DNA of 64,000 nucleotides, from NCBI RefSeq assembly GCF_000165425.1, contig NW_001799588.1, positions 4,920 to 68,919 on the forward strand, written 5' to 3'. The first letter of the stretch is position 1. Each line of letters opens with the position of its first letter. The position numbers and the translations under genes were made by a program. Below the pieces are notes generated by a model. It ran no database searches. It worked only from the letters and a program-made list of their open reading frames with translations, and was not told the origin of the DNA. Shown here piece after piece: positions 34,627 to 46,420 of this stretch. The DNA comes from Paramecium tetraurelia. Taxonomy: Eukaryota; Ciliophora; Oligohymenophorea; Peniculida; Parameciidae.

Positions 34627-37066
34627 ATGTTAAATCAAAAATGTCTTATGGCAAATTTTATACACTTCATGATAGTCTCATATTCAATATATTTCTATTT
34701 GATAAGTTCCAACTTACTTAATTTGATAACTTTGATTGTTACTACTTCAATTACAATAGTATTTTTGATGCTTCAAATTTTATAAAACAAGTTCGTGTTA
34801 CAAGGAACTATTATATGTCTTCAATTGGATTCGGTTTGTTTGATTTTGATGAATGTTTCAAATATATCTAGAATACCCTTTTCATAGCTCATCATTTCAC
34901 AACTTTTAACAAAAGACTTATTTCTTGATTTAAAGCAAACCAAAAAATCCCCTATTATTATCCTCCAATTAATGGTATCAATATTTTTGATTATTTATTC
35001 CTTTATACAAATTGAACTTGACATTGAACACCCTTAGTTGTTAATAACCTTGTGTATATCATTATATTGCTGCACTATATCTCTTAAACCTCAACAATCT
35101 TAACCCAATGTATTATTGACTGAAATAAGCAATACGAATAGACCAGACAATTTGAAATTCAATAAGAATACCTCATAATTTGATTTAGATTAAAATCTCA
35201 ATTCTGCATGTCTAAGAGAAGCAGCAATCAATGACTCAACTATTTTAGAGACCACTTATCACTGTTTGTAATATTTAAATGAGGGTTTAATAATATTGGG
35301 TTTTGATTCTGAGAATACTCACTTTCCATACTCAATTAAATACTCTAATCAAGCAACCAAAACTATATTTGGAAAGGAAATGGATTCTGAAATATTAAAT
35401 TTATTAGAGAACCTCACAATCTTCACTGGAAATGATCACACAGAAGGCTTATAATTTACATCCCAATATTAAATTAGACCCTCATATAATTGTTTAAAAC
35501 AAATTGAATTAAAAGATCAATTTACATCTTAACATAAAAATTCAAATTAAGATTCCTTATATGATTAATTACACAAATATCAATTTAAATAAGTATTGGA
35601 AATGCTTTTTAAATAGTAAAATTGTGAGTAATTAGTCGTTTAAGCACATTTTGCAATAACGATTTTCAGGTCCAACAAATCAACCATAATAGACTTCTTA
35701 AACAATTATTAATACTGAGAATTTCTAATTACTTGAATTAACCTTTACTCTTAATAAGAACAATATCATCATCATTTGTAGAGATATTACTCATAGATAA
35801 AAAATAAGATATCTTAGGGAATATGATAAATAAAAGTCTAAAATGTTATCATTTGTTAGTCATGAATACAGATCACCATTGAATTGTATAATTTAAATGC
35901 TTGAAAGTGTAATTAATGATCAAGTAATTCAAGAAAATCAAGATTTGACTGAGCAATTATAAGTGGCATTAGATAATTCAAGTTACATTCTTAATTTATC
36001 CAATGATTTATTGGATTTGGCATAAATTAAAAATGGGAAATTTAGAATTGATAAAGTACCTTTTAATTTAGAAACATTGATTTATGAATGTATGAAAATG
36101 TTTGAATTGAAGGCTAAAATGAAAAAAGTATAATTAAAATTTAATCTTGGTAGTCAAATACCAAAAGTTGTATTTTCTGATAGAAGTAGAATAAAACAAA
36201 TACTAATCAATTTGTTAAGTAATGCATTCAAATTCACTTAAAATGGAAAGGTTACGATCAATGTTCAGAAGATAAATTTAAATATTTTAAGAATAGGAGT
36301 TATGGATGAAGGTATTGGAATCTCAGATGAAGATTAAATGTAATTGTTTAAAGCATTTTCAAAAGTGAATTCAGAAGAAAGCAAGAAATTAAACCAATAA
36401 GGAGTTGGCTTGGGTTTAGTGATAAGTAACCAAATTGCATAAACCATAGGTTCGACTGGATTGAATCTCGAATCTAGCAACAAGAAAGATAATCACTATT
36501 CAAATTTTTATTTTGATCTACCTTTAGAGTAGCCATTAAGAAAGAAGGTTTCAAGTTTCAAGATACCTGAGATTTCACTCTAAGTTTAAGAAGTAGAGGA
36601 AATTGCAAGTTTTAAATAGATTCATACTCATATCAAGGAGGATTGGTCAACATAATAAATATGTTAACATTATTTAATAGTGGACGATGATTGCTTTAAC
36701 ATCTTTGCAATGAAAAGGTTGTTTTAATAATTACAAAAGAACAACAAATATTTATTTTAGAATGGATTTGATGTCGATTCAGCTTTGTCAGGGTAGGAAT
36801 GTATGGAGAAAATAAAAAATAAAAAATGCAGTAATTCTTGTTAAGGATACAAAATTGTATTTATGGACATAGAGATGCCATTCATGAATGGTTAAGAAGC
36901 ATCATAGAAAATTCTAAGTATCTATCCTAATTATGTAATTGTTGGATGTAGTGGGTACTCAGATCAATAGGAATATGAGAAATGTATAAGAAGTGGAATG
37001 TCAGACTTTATAGTTAAACCAATAAATGAAATTTAATTAATTTAGATAATTAGAAAGTTTCATTGA
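34627..37066 (+). CDS. membrane-bound hybrid histidine kinase with receiver domain
   Basis: 798 aa. The first 170 residues contain about five to six hydrophobic helices (MANFIHFMIVSYSIYFYLIS; LITLIVTTSITIVFLMLQIL; IILQLMVSIFLIIYSFI). After a linker comes the kinase core: H-box MLSFVSHEYRSPLNCI (His about 396), N-box IKQILINLLSNAFKFT, G1 DEGIGIS, G2 GVGLGLV. A receiver domain closes the protein: acidic pair IVDDD, phospho-acceptor VFMDIEMPFMNG (Asp about 731), Ser GCSGY and Lys FIVKPI. All the phosphorelay residues are present. Two introns of 20 and 23 nt between about 35611 and 35708 are inferred because the frame has to shift there. Ciliates are rich in such hybrid kinases. The sensed signal is unknown. 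Confidence 0.88.
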
Positions 37067-37314
37067 TTTGATTATTATTTTTATTTTTAATGAGTTAGTG
37101 TTACTATGGAATTGTTAATAATAGTTTGAGTAATGTTAATTAATAGACTTTAAATAGTTATTTCTAATTTATTTTTGAAAATGTATTAGTAGTTTCAAAT
37201 AGTCGAAGAATTCTTAAAAGATATTTAAGTTAAATTCTTATCTCTTGTAATTTGAAATGACGAAATTTGTAATAAATTTATTCATAAAAGTATTATAATT
37301 TAAATTTATATATA

Positions 37315-38944
37315 ATGTTTTATGCTGGCATTGACAAAAACAAAAATGAATTTTAAATCAAGAATGCTCAACAAGAATAACAAGGAACTCCTGTTTAATC
37401 TAATAGAAAAGCATAAGGCTCTGATTAACCTAAGCCTGTAAGTGCAAAACCACCAAAAGTCTTAAAGGATGCTGGTTCAAAAGCTATTAATTATCCATAG
37501 ATTACTCATGACATCTTAGATTAATAAACTGCAAATTTGATTTTAAAGGATCTTCCAATTGGTATTTAATTATAATAATAAAATTCAAATAGGATAACCA
37601 TCGCAATAATTTGATGCTGTTGAGGCTTTATTAAATCAACATAAAATACAAAATTAAAGTCCAATAAGGAGCAGTTAAAAGGATAGTGGAAATTCAAAGG
37701 ATTTAAATAGTGCAATGGCAAGAAGATTGGCAGATGTAGAAAAATTAGCATAAAATCAAAAATTAGAATTGAAGGAGAAATACAACATCATTGAGTAATT
37801 GAGAGAGAAAGTGCAGGAATTAACAGAAATTAATAGGAAATTGGGAAGTGGGGATAAATAAGCATATATGAATGAGATTAATAATTTAAAAGAGGAAAAA
37901 CAAAAGTAGTAAAAGAAGATAGAGGATATGGAGAAATTCTTATAGAAGTATGGAGTAAAATGGGTTGGTGATAAAATAAGTGATGAAGATGATAAAAAAA
38001 TGAAATAGATGGCATCAGACATGAAACAAATGAAACCATTATTTAATTACCATCTACCCAAGGAGATCTCAATAGATGTGATAAAAAGAAGAATTGAGGA
38101 GTTGAATTATATAATGGAGAAGGATGGAGCCAATTAAATAGTTAAGAATGCAAATGGAATGCATCAATTTTAGAAGATGGAACCATTGCCTATTGGATTT
38201 TATAGGAATGGTATTGCGATGAAGGGACATAAGTTTTTCAGTTATGGTTCAAATGATGCTTATTAAATATTGGCAGATATTCTAGAGGGTTATTTTCCAT
38301 ATTAATTGAAGTAAGTAAACATATATATAATAGATAATAATTTCCTAATGGGACACCATTGAAATTAATTGACAAAACTGAAGAAGTCTATGAGGCTAAG
38401 GCTGATGACAAAAAGTAATGTGGATATGAAGATTTGGCAGAGAAATAATTGAAACCAATGAAGAAAGAGTAGTTTTTAGAAGTATCCAAATATATCTATC
38501 TTAAAGTAATTGCCTGAGTGTGTAATTAAGAATGGAAAGATAATACCAATTAGATCAGATATTGAAAAAAGACTATCAGGATAACCAAATTTAAATGCTA
38601 CATAATAATTGAGATCAGCTGGATGTAGATAAGATCCAATTGATGGAAATTGGATAGTAGACACTGAAGCTCAAAGAAGAGTTGATAATGGAGAAGATTT
38701 GGAGGATGTTTGTACTTTGAAATTCAGAACAGAAACAGGAAAATACAGTTTGATTGCTTTGATGTTTGGAAATCAAAGGATATGTGATATGTATTAATTG
38801 GTTTCAGGATTGAAAGAGTATTAAGATAGAAATATTCAAATTATATTGAACTTCCCTAGAACAGTATTTTAGAAAGATGACTAAACAACTTTAGAAGAGG
38901 CAGGATTGATGCCCAGTGCATAATTATTTTTTAATTTAATATGA
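37315..38944 (+). CDS. UBXN11: SEP and UBX domain protein (UBXN11-like)
   Basis: 516 aa after three introns (37562-37592, 38311-38333, 38482-38506 ending AAAG). Order: low-complexity N-terminus, coiled coil (QKLELKEKYNIIEQLREKVQ), SEP domain (LPIGFYRNGIAMKGHKFFSY, then QILADILEGYFP), linker, and a C-terminal UBX fold beginning DVCTLKFRTETGKYSLIALM and ending TTLEEAGLMPSAQLFF. This order is that of UBXN11 (socius). UBX domains recruit the p97/Cdc48 ATPase; whether the p97 contact loop is kept is uncertain. Convergent with the PFK-like gene, 34 bp between stops. Confidence 0.8.
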
Positions 38945-38978
38945 TTATTGATTTAATTTGATTTAATTTTGTTGTTTA

Positions 38979-40693
38979 TCAAATATCTTATTCATTATTT
39001 AAGAATGATGGTTACCCAGTACCTGCTAACAATCTCTACCATGCTATATTTGATGGCTAAATATATATAAGATATGAATTACTGTAATTCTATTGGCATA
39101 ATTTCCTGAATTCATTTCATTCAATGGAATCATGCATGTCTTATTGCTGACATGACCAACTGCAAATCCAGTGAAACCAGCCATTGAAGCGTGAATTGCA
39201 TTTTAAGCCAATTAACTGCATAGTTTAGAATCTAATGAATTGGCTTTACCAGCTCTGACCATGTATTAAGGATCGATGTATTTGACTTCAGCATTTAAAC
39301 CTTTTTCTCTGGTGAACTCTAAAATAGCATTCTTCAAGAATAATCCAATGTCTCCTTACTTAACATTTCCAGAAGCATCTCTACCTTTGTCATTGATCTT
39401 GCAATCTCTCAAAGAAGCAGCAGCTCCTTCAGCTACTACTATCACACAAGTTCCTTTGAGTTACAGTCTTGAATACACGTATTATAATAATCCTTTTTCT
39501 CCATAGACATCGAATTCAAATTCAGGAACCAAACATATATTCACACTTCTAAAGGCCAAGGATGCATTCAAAGCCAAAAATCCTGTATGTGAACCCCAAA
39601 GTCTCACAATTCCAACTGAATATTTTTTAGAATGAGTTTCTTGATATGCTGCTTTTAAAGGATTCTAAGCTTCCTTTTAAATGGTTAAATAATAAGATTA
39701 CTTCAATTGCAGTCTCAAATCCAAATGATTTGTCTATGATTGGTATCTCATTTTCAATACTTTTGGGAATAACTACAATACTAATTTTGAGATTTCTGGT
39801 TTTAATGATTTCATGTAATTATTCAGCACTCTTCATACAACCCAATCCACCAATGAGATAAACTTAATTAATTCCATTTTTAGCCAATTCATCCACTATC
39901 AACTCACCATCAAATTTAGATCTGGCTGTTCCCAAAAAGCAACCTCCTTAATGATGAATAGTCTTCACTATTTTTGGATCTAATTTTAACCAATCATTAT
40001 TGTAGATTCCATTGTATCCATATTTAGCACCAAATATAGTCTATACTTTGTAATTGTAAAATAAACACATTGTTAATTCTCTGATAATGACATTCAATCC
40101 AGGCAACAAACCTCCTACGACTACAATGCCTGCTTTGACTTCATCTGGACTAAATAATAAATGTTTTCTTGGACCAGATCTAAGCCATCTCTTTGTTCTT
40201 GATAATAAATCATTGGGTCCAAAGTTAGGGTGTTCTAAATTAATGAGATAATTTTACAAAGGATATAGCAATCATGATTGACAAAAGCAGTCTCAGGGAG
40301 AAAACCTTCACCACCAAACACACTTCTATAATTCGAATTTCCAAGCATGGGATTTACATTCAATGGTAATACTTAGAGTTTGAGATCATAAGCAAGATTA
40401 GAAACTCTTTCAATCTCACAAGTAATTTCTTCTAAATTTTTTAATTCTTTGACTAATTCATTTTCATTTGCATTTTTTGCCATCAACTTATTAATTGCAT
40501 GTTTTTTAATTGGTCTTTAAGGAGATGAAGGAGCAGATGCAGTTGCAGACATATTCTCTTCAAAAACATGTTGAGCAGTTTCAGAGCACCCTTTTCTTAA
40601 AGCATTAAAGGCAGCAGCCCCGATTGTACCCAAGGCTAATGAGGCTAATAAATACAAGGGATTGATGGTTTGGGTAAGATTTTTTGATTCCAT
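38979..40693 (-). CDS. phosphofructokinase homologue, membrane-anchored, probably inactive
   Basis: 545 aa after three introns (40235-40257, 39674-39701, 39057-39082). A hydrophobic N-terminal segment ([19 protein letters not shown]) precedes a PFK fold: [86 protein letters not shown] and VVVAEGAA. Active PFKs have GGDxS, PKTIDNDI and MGRxxGF at these places. Here the GGD Asp is Leu, TIDND is SIENE, and the Arg of MGR is Ser. The catalytic Asp is therefore replaced by Glu and substrate contacts are missing. Likely a regulatory pseudoenzyme on a membrane. Start codon 10 bp from the dynein gene. Confidence 0.82.
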
Positions 40694-40703
40694 TAATTAA
40701 TAA
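40694..40703. promoter_or_regulatory. 10-bp divergent start-to-start spacer
   Basis: Only taattaataa lies between the ATG of the PFK-like gene (-) and the ATG of the dynein intermediate chain (+). This is the shortest spacer in the window. Confidence 0.45.
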
Positions 40704-43536
40704 ATGTAGTCGATTTCATCTGAGGTACTAAAAGCAGGAGTAACTAAATCTAACATCCGTTCTAATGTGACAGCCAAGAGGTACACTCAATATGTATATG
40801 TAGACCGAATCAATTAGGTGGAGGCAGAACTTAATTGGGTCCTCCTTAGACTGGGAAGGATACTCAATAATCATCATAGGATAATGTGATAGTGAAGTAT
40901 AAAGATAGCATAGTAACACCAAAAGAGTAAGATATTGATATGAAAATAGATTGATTACTAAGAGATTCCTATAATTGGCTGAACAGTTGAAGTAGAGAGG
41001 AAGAATAGAAACTAAAATAATTACAGAAACCGGCTGATACAAAAGTGAGTGCGAGTGTTATGGATAGCAATATGAAATCATTCCATCAGAGTGCTGTACT
41101 ATTAATAAAGTATAACAGGATAAATCATCGAATTCAGATTTGAAAGTTTCATCTTCCAATAATCCAGAGAGGAGCAGTTTTGTGGAATCTAAACAGTCAG
41201 ACACATACTCTGATTCAGATTCTAAAAGAGATCAATCTGAATAACAAGAGAAGAAACCCAAATAGAAGAAAGGTTTGAAAGAAGAGGACTTGGAAGAGAA
41301 TATCCCTATTAATTTAAGTGAAACTCCAACTCAATGTTTAATGTTTATGTAATTAATGATTATAATGTATAGACCATCCTCATTTGTGAATAGTGAGTAA
41401 GGCAAGAAAACTGGTTAGATTCAAAGAACCCAATAATATGAATAATTCATCATTGAGAAAATTGGAAGTGACAATTTTCACAAAGAGGTTTGCTTAAACT
41501 TTCAATTACATACAAAAACATAAGATACAGTAATGTAACAAGATTGAGAAGAATGACACTGGAGCATTTACAGCAGTTTGGGATTTGTATGATGCTTCAA
41601 TAACTGATCAATTGAATGAATTCGAAATATTACAAGAAGAGATCAAGTCAAGCATTGAGAATGAGTATAAATAATTGAATAAGAACCCTTATTTCTTATT
41701 GCCTACAGAATTGGAAGCAATTAAAATACATGCTGAAAGACCTGTATTGGGTAAGGAAACAGCTGAGAAATCATAAAGGTAAAACAAGAAGTGGAATTGC
41801 AGCCCAATACTAAATAATAACCTATCAATAATTTGAGTGGTGGATTAACTGGACAAGGGGGAGATGAGAGAATATAAGACAGTTCATCTAGTCATACTGG
41901 TACTAAAGGTGTTACTAATATGGGATCTTAATAAGTGAATATCCAATAGCAAGTAACTAAGAGTCATGGAAAGACAAGCAATCCTCTACCTGAATAATAA
42001 TAGAAATAGTATGAATAAAAATAGGATGAATAGGATGTTAAGGAGGAAGAATACATGAAGTAATATGTCTAAAAAACCAATTCTCAAATTAGTGAACAAG
42101 AATAGATCATTTATTAGAGTCAATAAGTGCAAACCAGTTTGAAATATGTGGAAAGAATTCTTAACCAGAATCTCTATCATAAAATAATATATTCAATATA
42201 GAAACTATCCAGAAGTCAAGTTTGAGAAGATGACATTGAATGAAGATCCTAAATAGAGAGGAGGAGCATTCAAAAAGGAATTTCTAAAATAAATTAGATG
42301 ACGAGGAAGTTGTTGAAAAGAAATAATAAGATCCCATTACATAATTATTTTCATATAAATGCTAATTAAGTGAACAATGCAAAGTAACCAGTGCCGATTG
42401 GAATCCAGTCAATAAAGATTTATTGGCTGTTTCATATGGCAATAGAGAAACCTCAGATGGACACATTATGTTTTGGACGCCTAAAGAACCCTACATACCC
42501 TGAACGTATCATTACTTATCCATCCAAATTTAATTGTTGTAAGTTCTCAGAAAGCTAGCCCAATCTCATTGCTGCAGGAACTGTTGATGGTATTGTAGCT
42601 GTATGGGATATCAGAAGAAAGTCCAATAAACCTATTACTGAAAATAAAGAAATGGCTGGGAAACATAGTGATTCTGTTTGGGAAGTTTAGTGGGTTGGAA
42701 AAGGAGCTAAAGGAACAGATAAGGGAGAATCCCTTGTCAGTATTAGTTAGTGATAGTAGAATTGTTGAATGGTCAATGAAGAAGGGATTGGAATATACTA
42801 ATTTAATGAATCTCAAAAGAGTTGGTTCAATCATCTTAAAAGGAAAACTTATAAGAAGGAGTCAATTTTAGAATGTCAGCTGGATTTTCCTTTGATTTCT
42901 TTATAAAGAGAATCAGCCATGTATTTAGCTGCCACTGAAGATGGTACTGTTCATAGATGCTCAAAATCATATACAGAATAATATTTGGATAATTACTTTT
43001 GGACATTCAGGACCAGTTTATAAGGTTAGATGTAATCCTTTCTTTGGTGATATCTTCTTAACTTGTAGTGCCGATTGGTCATGCAAATTATGGAACTGGA
43101 CTGAAGGGAGTTACCCAAAGCCAATTTCTAAGTATTTATAATTTGAATTATTAAGCAATAAAACTTATAAGACGAAGTGTTAGACTTTGAATGGTCTCCT
43201 CACACTTCTGTATTATTCGCATCAGTTTGCAAGGATGGTAGATTGGAAACTATGGGACTTAACCAAGAATAATATGTTAGATCCATACTTTACCATTATG
43301 CCCTAGGATTAATAAATTTGGCCAGCCAAAACTATGGTCAGATTTGCTCACAACAGTCCAGTGCTTATTACTGGGGATGCTAGAGGTGATATTAATGCTT
43401 ATAGATTATATGGTATATTCGTATTTGTATTGTGTTAGGCTATGAGGATAATGATCCATTATAAGAGGAAGAGAAGTTGAGAAAATTGTTATACCCCAGT
43501 GGATATTCAAAGGGGCAAAAGGAATAAAAGGATTGA
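40704..43536 (+). pseudogene. DNAI1: axonemal dynein intermediate chain (DNAI1/IC1-like) with several frameshifts
   Basis: The protein can be followed over about 900 residues only by changing frame. Recognisable parts are the N-terminal VYVDRINQVEAELN, TKRFAQTFNYIQKH, and the WD region: VTSADWNPVNKDLLAVSYGN, LKNPTYPERIITYPSKFNCC, GTVDGIVAVWDIRRK, YLAATEDGTVHRCSKSYTEQ, FGHSGPVYKVRCNPFFGD, TCSADWSCKLWNW, LITGDARGDINAYRL. Real introns are 42821-42842 and 43413-43438. Single extra bases break it at 42480/1, about 42747, about 42900 (T run), 42997-43000 (T run) and about 43246, plus others in the N-terminal half. Coding sequence between lesions is highly conserved. Outer-arm dynein intermediate chain of cilia. 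Decayed duplicate or indel-rich assembly cannot be told apart here. Confidence 0.8.
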
Positions 43537-43563
43537 ATGATTGAATGAATTTATATATATAAA

Positions 43564-43917
43564 TCAGTGTAACTTCATATGTATACTGGACTTCACATAC
43601 TTCTTTCTGTTTAGCAATTGGTCTATTTTGATATTCATTTGACCTGATTAAAATATGCTTTATAATCTAATTGGTGATCTAGCTGACACACTTAGAGATT
43701 AGTTGGGTGGGAAATCATCTTGAATTTTGATAGATTTGAATTATTTCTATTGTCCAAGATGTATTCTATGTTCAGTTAAGAAATTGTCATATAATAATGG
43801 CAATTATACATGTTCAGTAGTATTAGACTTCTTGTGTTGTGATGATGATTTCTTATTCATTCTGTCTCTCCCTAGAATCTGAAATAGAGTGACTCTTCTA
43901 TTTTTATTGAAATTCAT
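43564..43917 (-). CDS. small basic hypothetical protein
   Basis: 117 aa, no intron, first ATG 43917. Lys/Arg/Gln-rich: MNFNKNRRVTLFQILGRDRM, QKQFKSIKIQDDFPPNQSLS, and QLLNRKKYVKSSIHMKLH at the end. No domain recognised. It is wedged between the dynein stop (27 bp away, convergent) and the TTL-like start (21 bp away, divergent). The clean frame and spacing support a real gene. Confidence 0.5.
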
Positions 43918-43938
43918 TTTAAATCATTATTTTAAGAA
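43918..43938. promoter_or_regulatory. 21-bp divergent start-to-start spacer
   Basis: A/T-rich 21 bp between the start of the small basic gene (-) and the TTL-like gene (+). Confidence 0.35.
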
Positions 43939-45377
43939 ATGCGTCCAATTAAATTAGGATTACGACTAATTTTCCTTCTCTTGTTGAATTGGACATTACT
44001 TATATTCTACTTTGCTTACATTACATAAGATTAAGATTTCAGTATAAATGAGACTAAACTATTCATAAACAGCATCTTTGAACATCACATCTAAGAATCT
44101 AATACACAAGATTAGAATTAAATTGAAATCTAAATTGAAATGGGGGGAGAAGAAGAATTTGAGTTTGCAGGAGAAGATGAAAGAGAAATTTAATTTATTG
44201 ATGATCCAAAAGGAGATCTCATAGCTGTAGGAGATGATAATCTAGACACTAATTATGATTATACTATATAAGCCATAAAAGACATCAACCCAATCGAATA
44301 AAATATTCTGGGTACAAATGAACCTATTCGTTAACAAACATAGCTCAATATCCTTAAGGATAATCATTATTGTGAATTGAATAATCTCTACGTTATTACT
44401 CATCATCAATTACCAATCAATATCATAACAGATTATCCAAATGATAATGTTATCACTTTTGCCTTAGGTGCTGCAGGTTAAGATCTACTACCAGATGTAA
44501 TACTAGAAAGTAATAAATTATATCATCTTCCATTCAATGCCACCATATTCTTTATGGAGAACCTTAATTTTCATAAATATTTTGAAATAGGCTCTTAATT
44601 TCTATGTAATTTCTAAGCATACAATCACATCCCTGGTATAGAAGTATTATTCAAAAAATCATCTCTTTATGAAATTCTTCAGAAAACAGAAGTACCTATA
44701 CCAGAAACCTTCATCATGAATAGTACATCTTCATTTACTATACTTAGATACTACATAATGTTAATAATATTTTAAGCAATATAAGAATCTAGAAGAATCG
44801 GAATATTTGATTAAGAATCATATTAAACGATAAGTTTAGTAATAGAGTCTTGATCATAAATTCATCAGAAGGAAATATCAGGATGGCAAAAATTGTGGGA
44901 TTGTGATAGATGATCTTATCATACAAAAGAAGGTTGAAAATAGACAAAAGAGATTCTTTGCAATGCTGTTGATTAGTTTTTTAGATCCATTCTAATATCA
45001 GATTTTCGATGGCTTCTATTATAAGATATAAAAAGTAAATATATTCACAATTAGGGTGTTCCTGTAGATCATCAAAGATATAATGAGACAATTAGTAAAA
45101 TGATCACCGGTCAAATTGAACAATTTATTCACAAAATTCCAATCCTCAAGGATAATAGATTCTTCTCACTTATGAGAATGGAGTTCATTGAAGCAGATTA
45201 AATCTATCTTATGTCTATAAGTATCATTTTAATTAGTATATAGCTCCAAATATCGACAAAGATGCATAGATCAAAGATTATATGACCAGTCTTATAGTTT
45301 CTACGTTGTAATTAATTAACTTCCAATAAATCCAAAGAGTATCCCTGTATCAGATTGAAAATCATTATCAATATTGA
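43939..45377 (+). CDS. membrane-anchored, divergent tubulin-tyrosine-ligase-like protein
   Basis: 456 aa after three introns (44723-44747, 45035-45054, 45221-45243). One N-terminal membrane helix (LGLRLIFLLLLNWTLLIFYF) is followed by an acidic linker and a region with TTL landmarks in order: NFQAYNHIPGIEVLFKKSSL (TTL: QxxNHFPG..xxxRKxxL), RFFAMLLISFLDPFQYQIFD (TTL: FDLRVYVLVTSxDPLxxxxY) and LMRMEFIEADQIYLM (TTL: GFDxLLDxxxxxWLLEVN). The ATP-grasp residues are not kept: no KPxxxxxGRGI lysine loop, the Arg of DLR is absent, and the Glu of EVN is absent. It is probably inactive, with a type II topology. Directly followed, after 34 bp, by CEP41. The TTL assignment is moderate. Confidence 0.6.
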
Positions 45378-45411
45378 ATATAAGTTAACAGATTATTTAA
45401 ATTAAACAAAA

Positions 45412-46401
45412 ATGGATAAATTACCAATTGGTTATATCAAAGGGAAGGGAAATGTATTCATTCATTCTGATATCCTCCTAGCCTTTAGATAAGAAAGTAC
45501 CTAGAAATAAAAAATATGATTATGTCAAACAAACCCTTAACACTGGACCAACTGTACGAGATATTGAAGTTATCAGTAATGCAACAATAGCAAAAAAGAG
45601 ATCTGAGATATTCAAAAGAATTAAATGCTCCACTCTGCTCAAACTGATTAGTGTAATTAATGCTTAATTTCTAGGAAGAACCTGCACAGGAATCAATACA
45701 TAATATCATTGATCAATAAGAATAAGATCAATTGAAATAATTTGATGCTCAAAGTCAATACAGCTAGAAAACAAGATTCACTGAGGTGTCACAGGTTTCA
45801 GCAATTACATATGCCACTGAATAACTGGGTCTTACTGATTAATCTGAATTTCTTCTCATTGATTTAAGAGATCAAGACGAATTCTAAATGTATCACATTA
45901 AAGAAGCTGTCAATTTCCCTGCTCCTTTACTTCGATAGGATAAGTTAACTCAATAAATGTTTCGATTTGTAAGTGTGTTATGATTAATCCATTCTTAGAA
46001 AAATCAAGTAGGAAAACTAATCATCATTTATCATTTTGATGAAAAAAATGGCATACCATCTGCAACACTCTTCGCAGAAAAAGGCTTTGAGAATGTCTAC
46101 CTTCTAAGTGGAGGAATAGAAAAGTTTCTCCAAAACTTTCCAGAAGCAGTTATCGGAACTAAAGTACCCTCATTTCCAAAACCAGAAGGTAAATGTTTAT
46201 AAATAATGCGCAGAGAACCAGAACAAAATTATAAAGAGATCAAATTATAAAGAAGGTGAATCTTAAATAAATAAATCAGAAAAAGCTATTAGTGACACAA
46301 AATCATAAATTAGTTAAAAATCTAAAATAACTAGATAATCAAGTGCTTAAAGATAGCAACAATAATAATAGTAATAGCATTCATAATTCATAGATAAATG
46401 A
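45412..46401 (+). CDS. CEP41: CEP41-like rhodanese-domain ciliary protein
   Basis: 294 aa after four introns (45454-45481, 45653-45674, 45969-45998, 46189-46213). The N-terminal NPLDKKVPRNKKYDYVKQTL and EIFKRIKCSTLLKLI match the conserved start of CEP41. The rhodanese domain runs from about 110 to 240: FLLIDLRDQDEFQMYHIKEA, KLIIIYHFDEKNG and GFENVYLLSGGIEKFLQNFP. The catalytic Cys position is occupied by the YHFDEKN loop, as in CEP41, so it is not a sulphurtransferase. CEP41 localises to basal bodies and cilia and is needed for axonemal tubulin glutamylation in vertebrates. The Gln-rich tail (QQQQQQQQHSQ) is encoded mostly by TAA/TAG. Confidence 0.82.
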
Positions 46402-46420
46402 TTTTATTAATAAATTAATT

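Noticed and set aside
37566-38022. Two - strand frames within the UBXN11-like gene
   Set aside because: Antisense to the intact SEP/UBX coding frame.
39276-39861. Two + strand frames within the PFK-like gene
   Set aside because: They run antisense to a well-conserved PFK reading frame.
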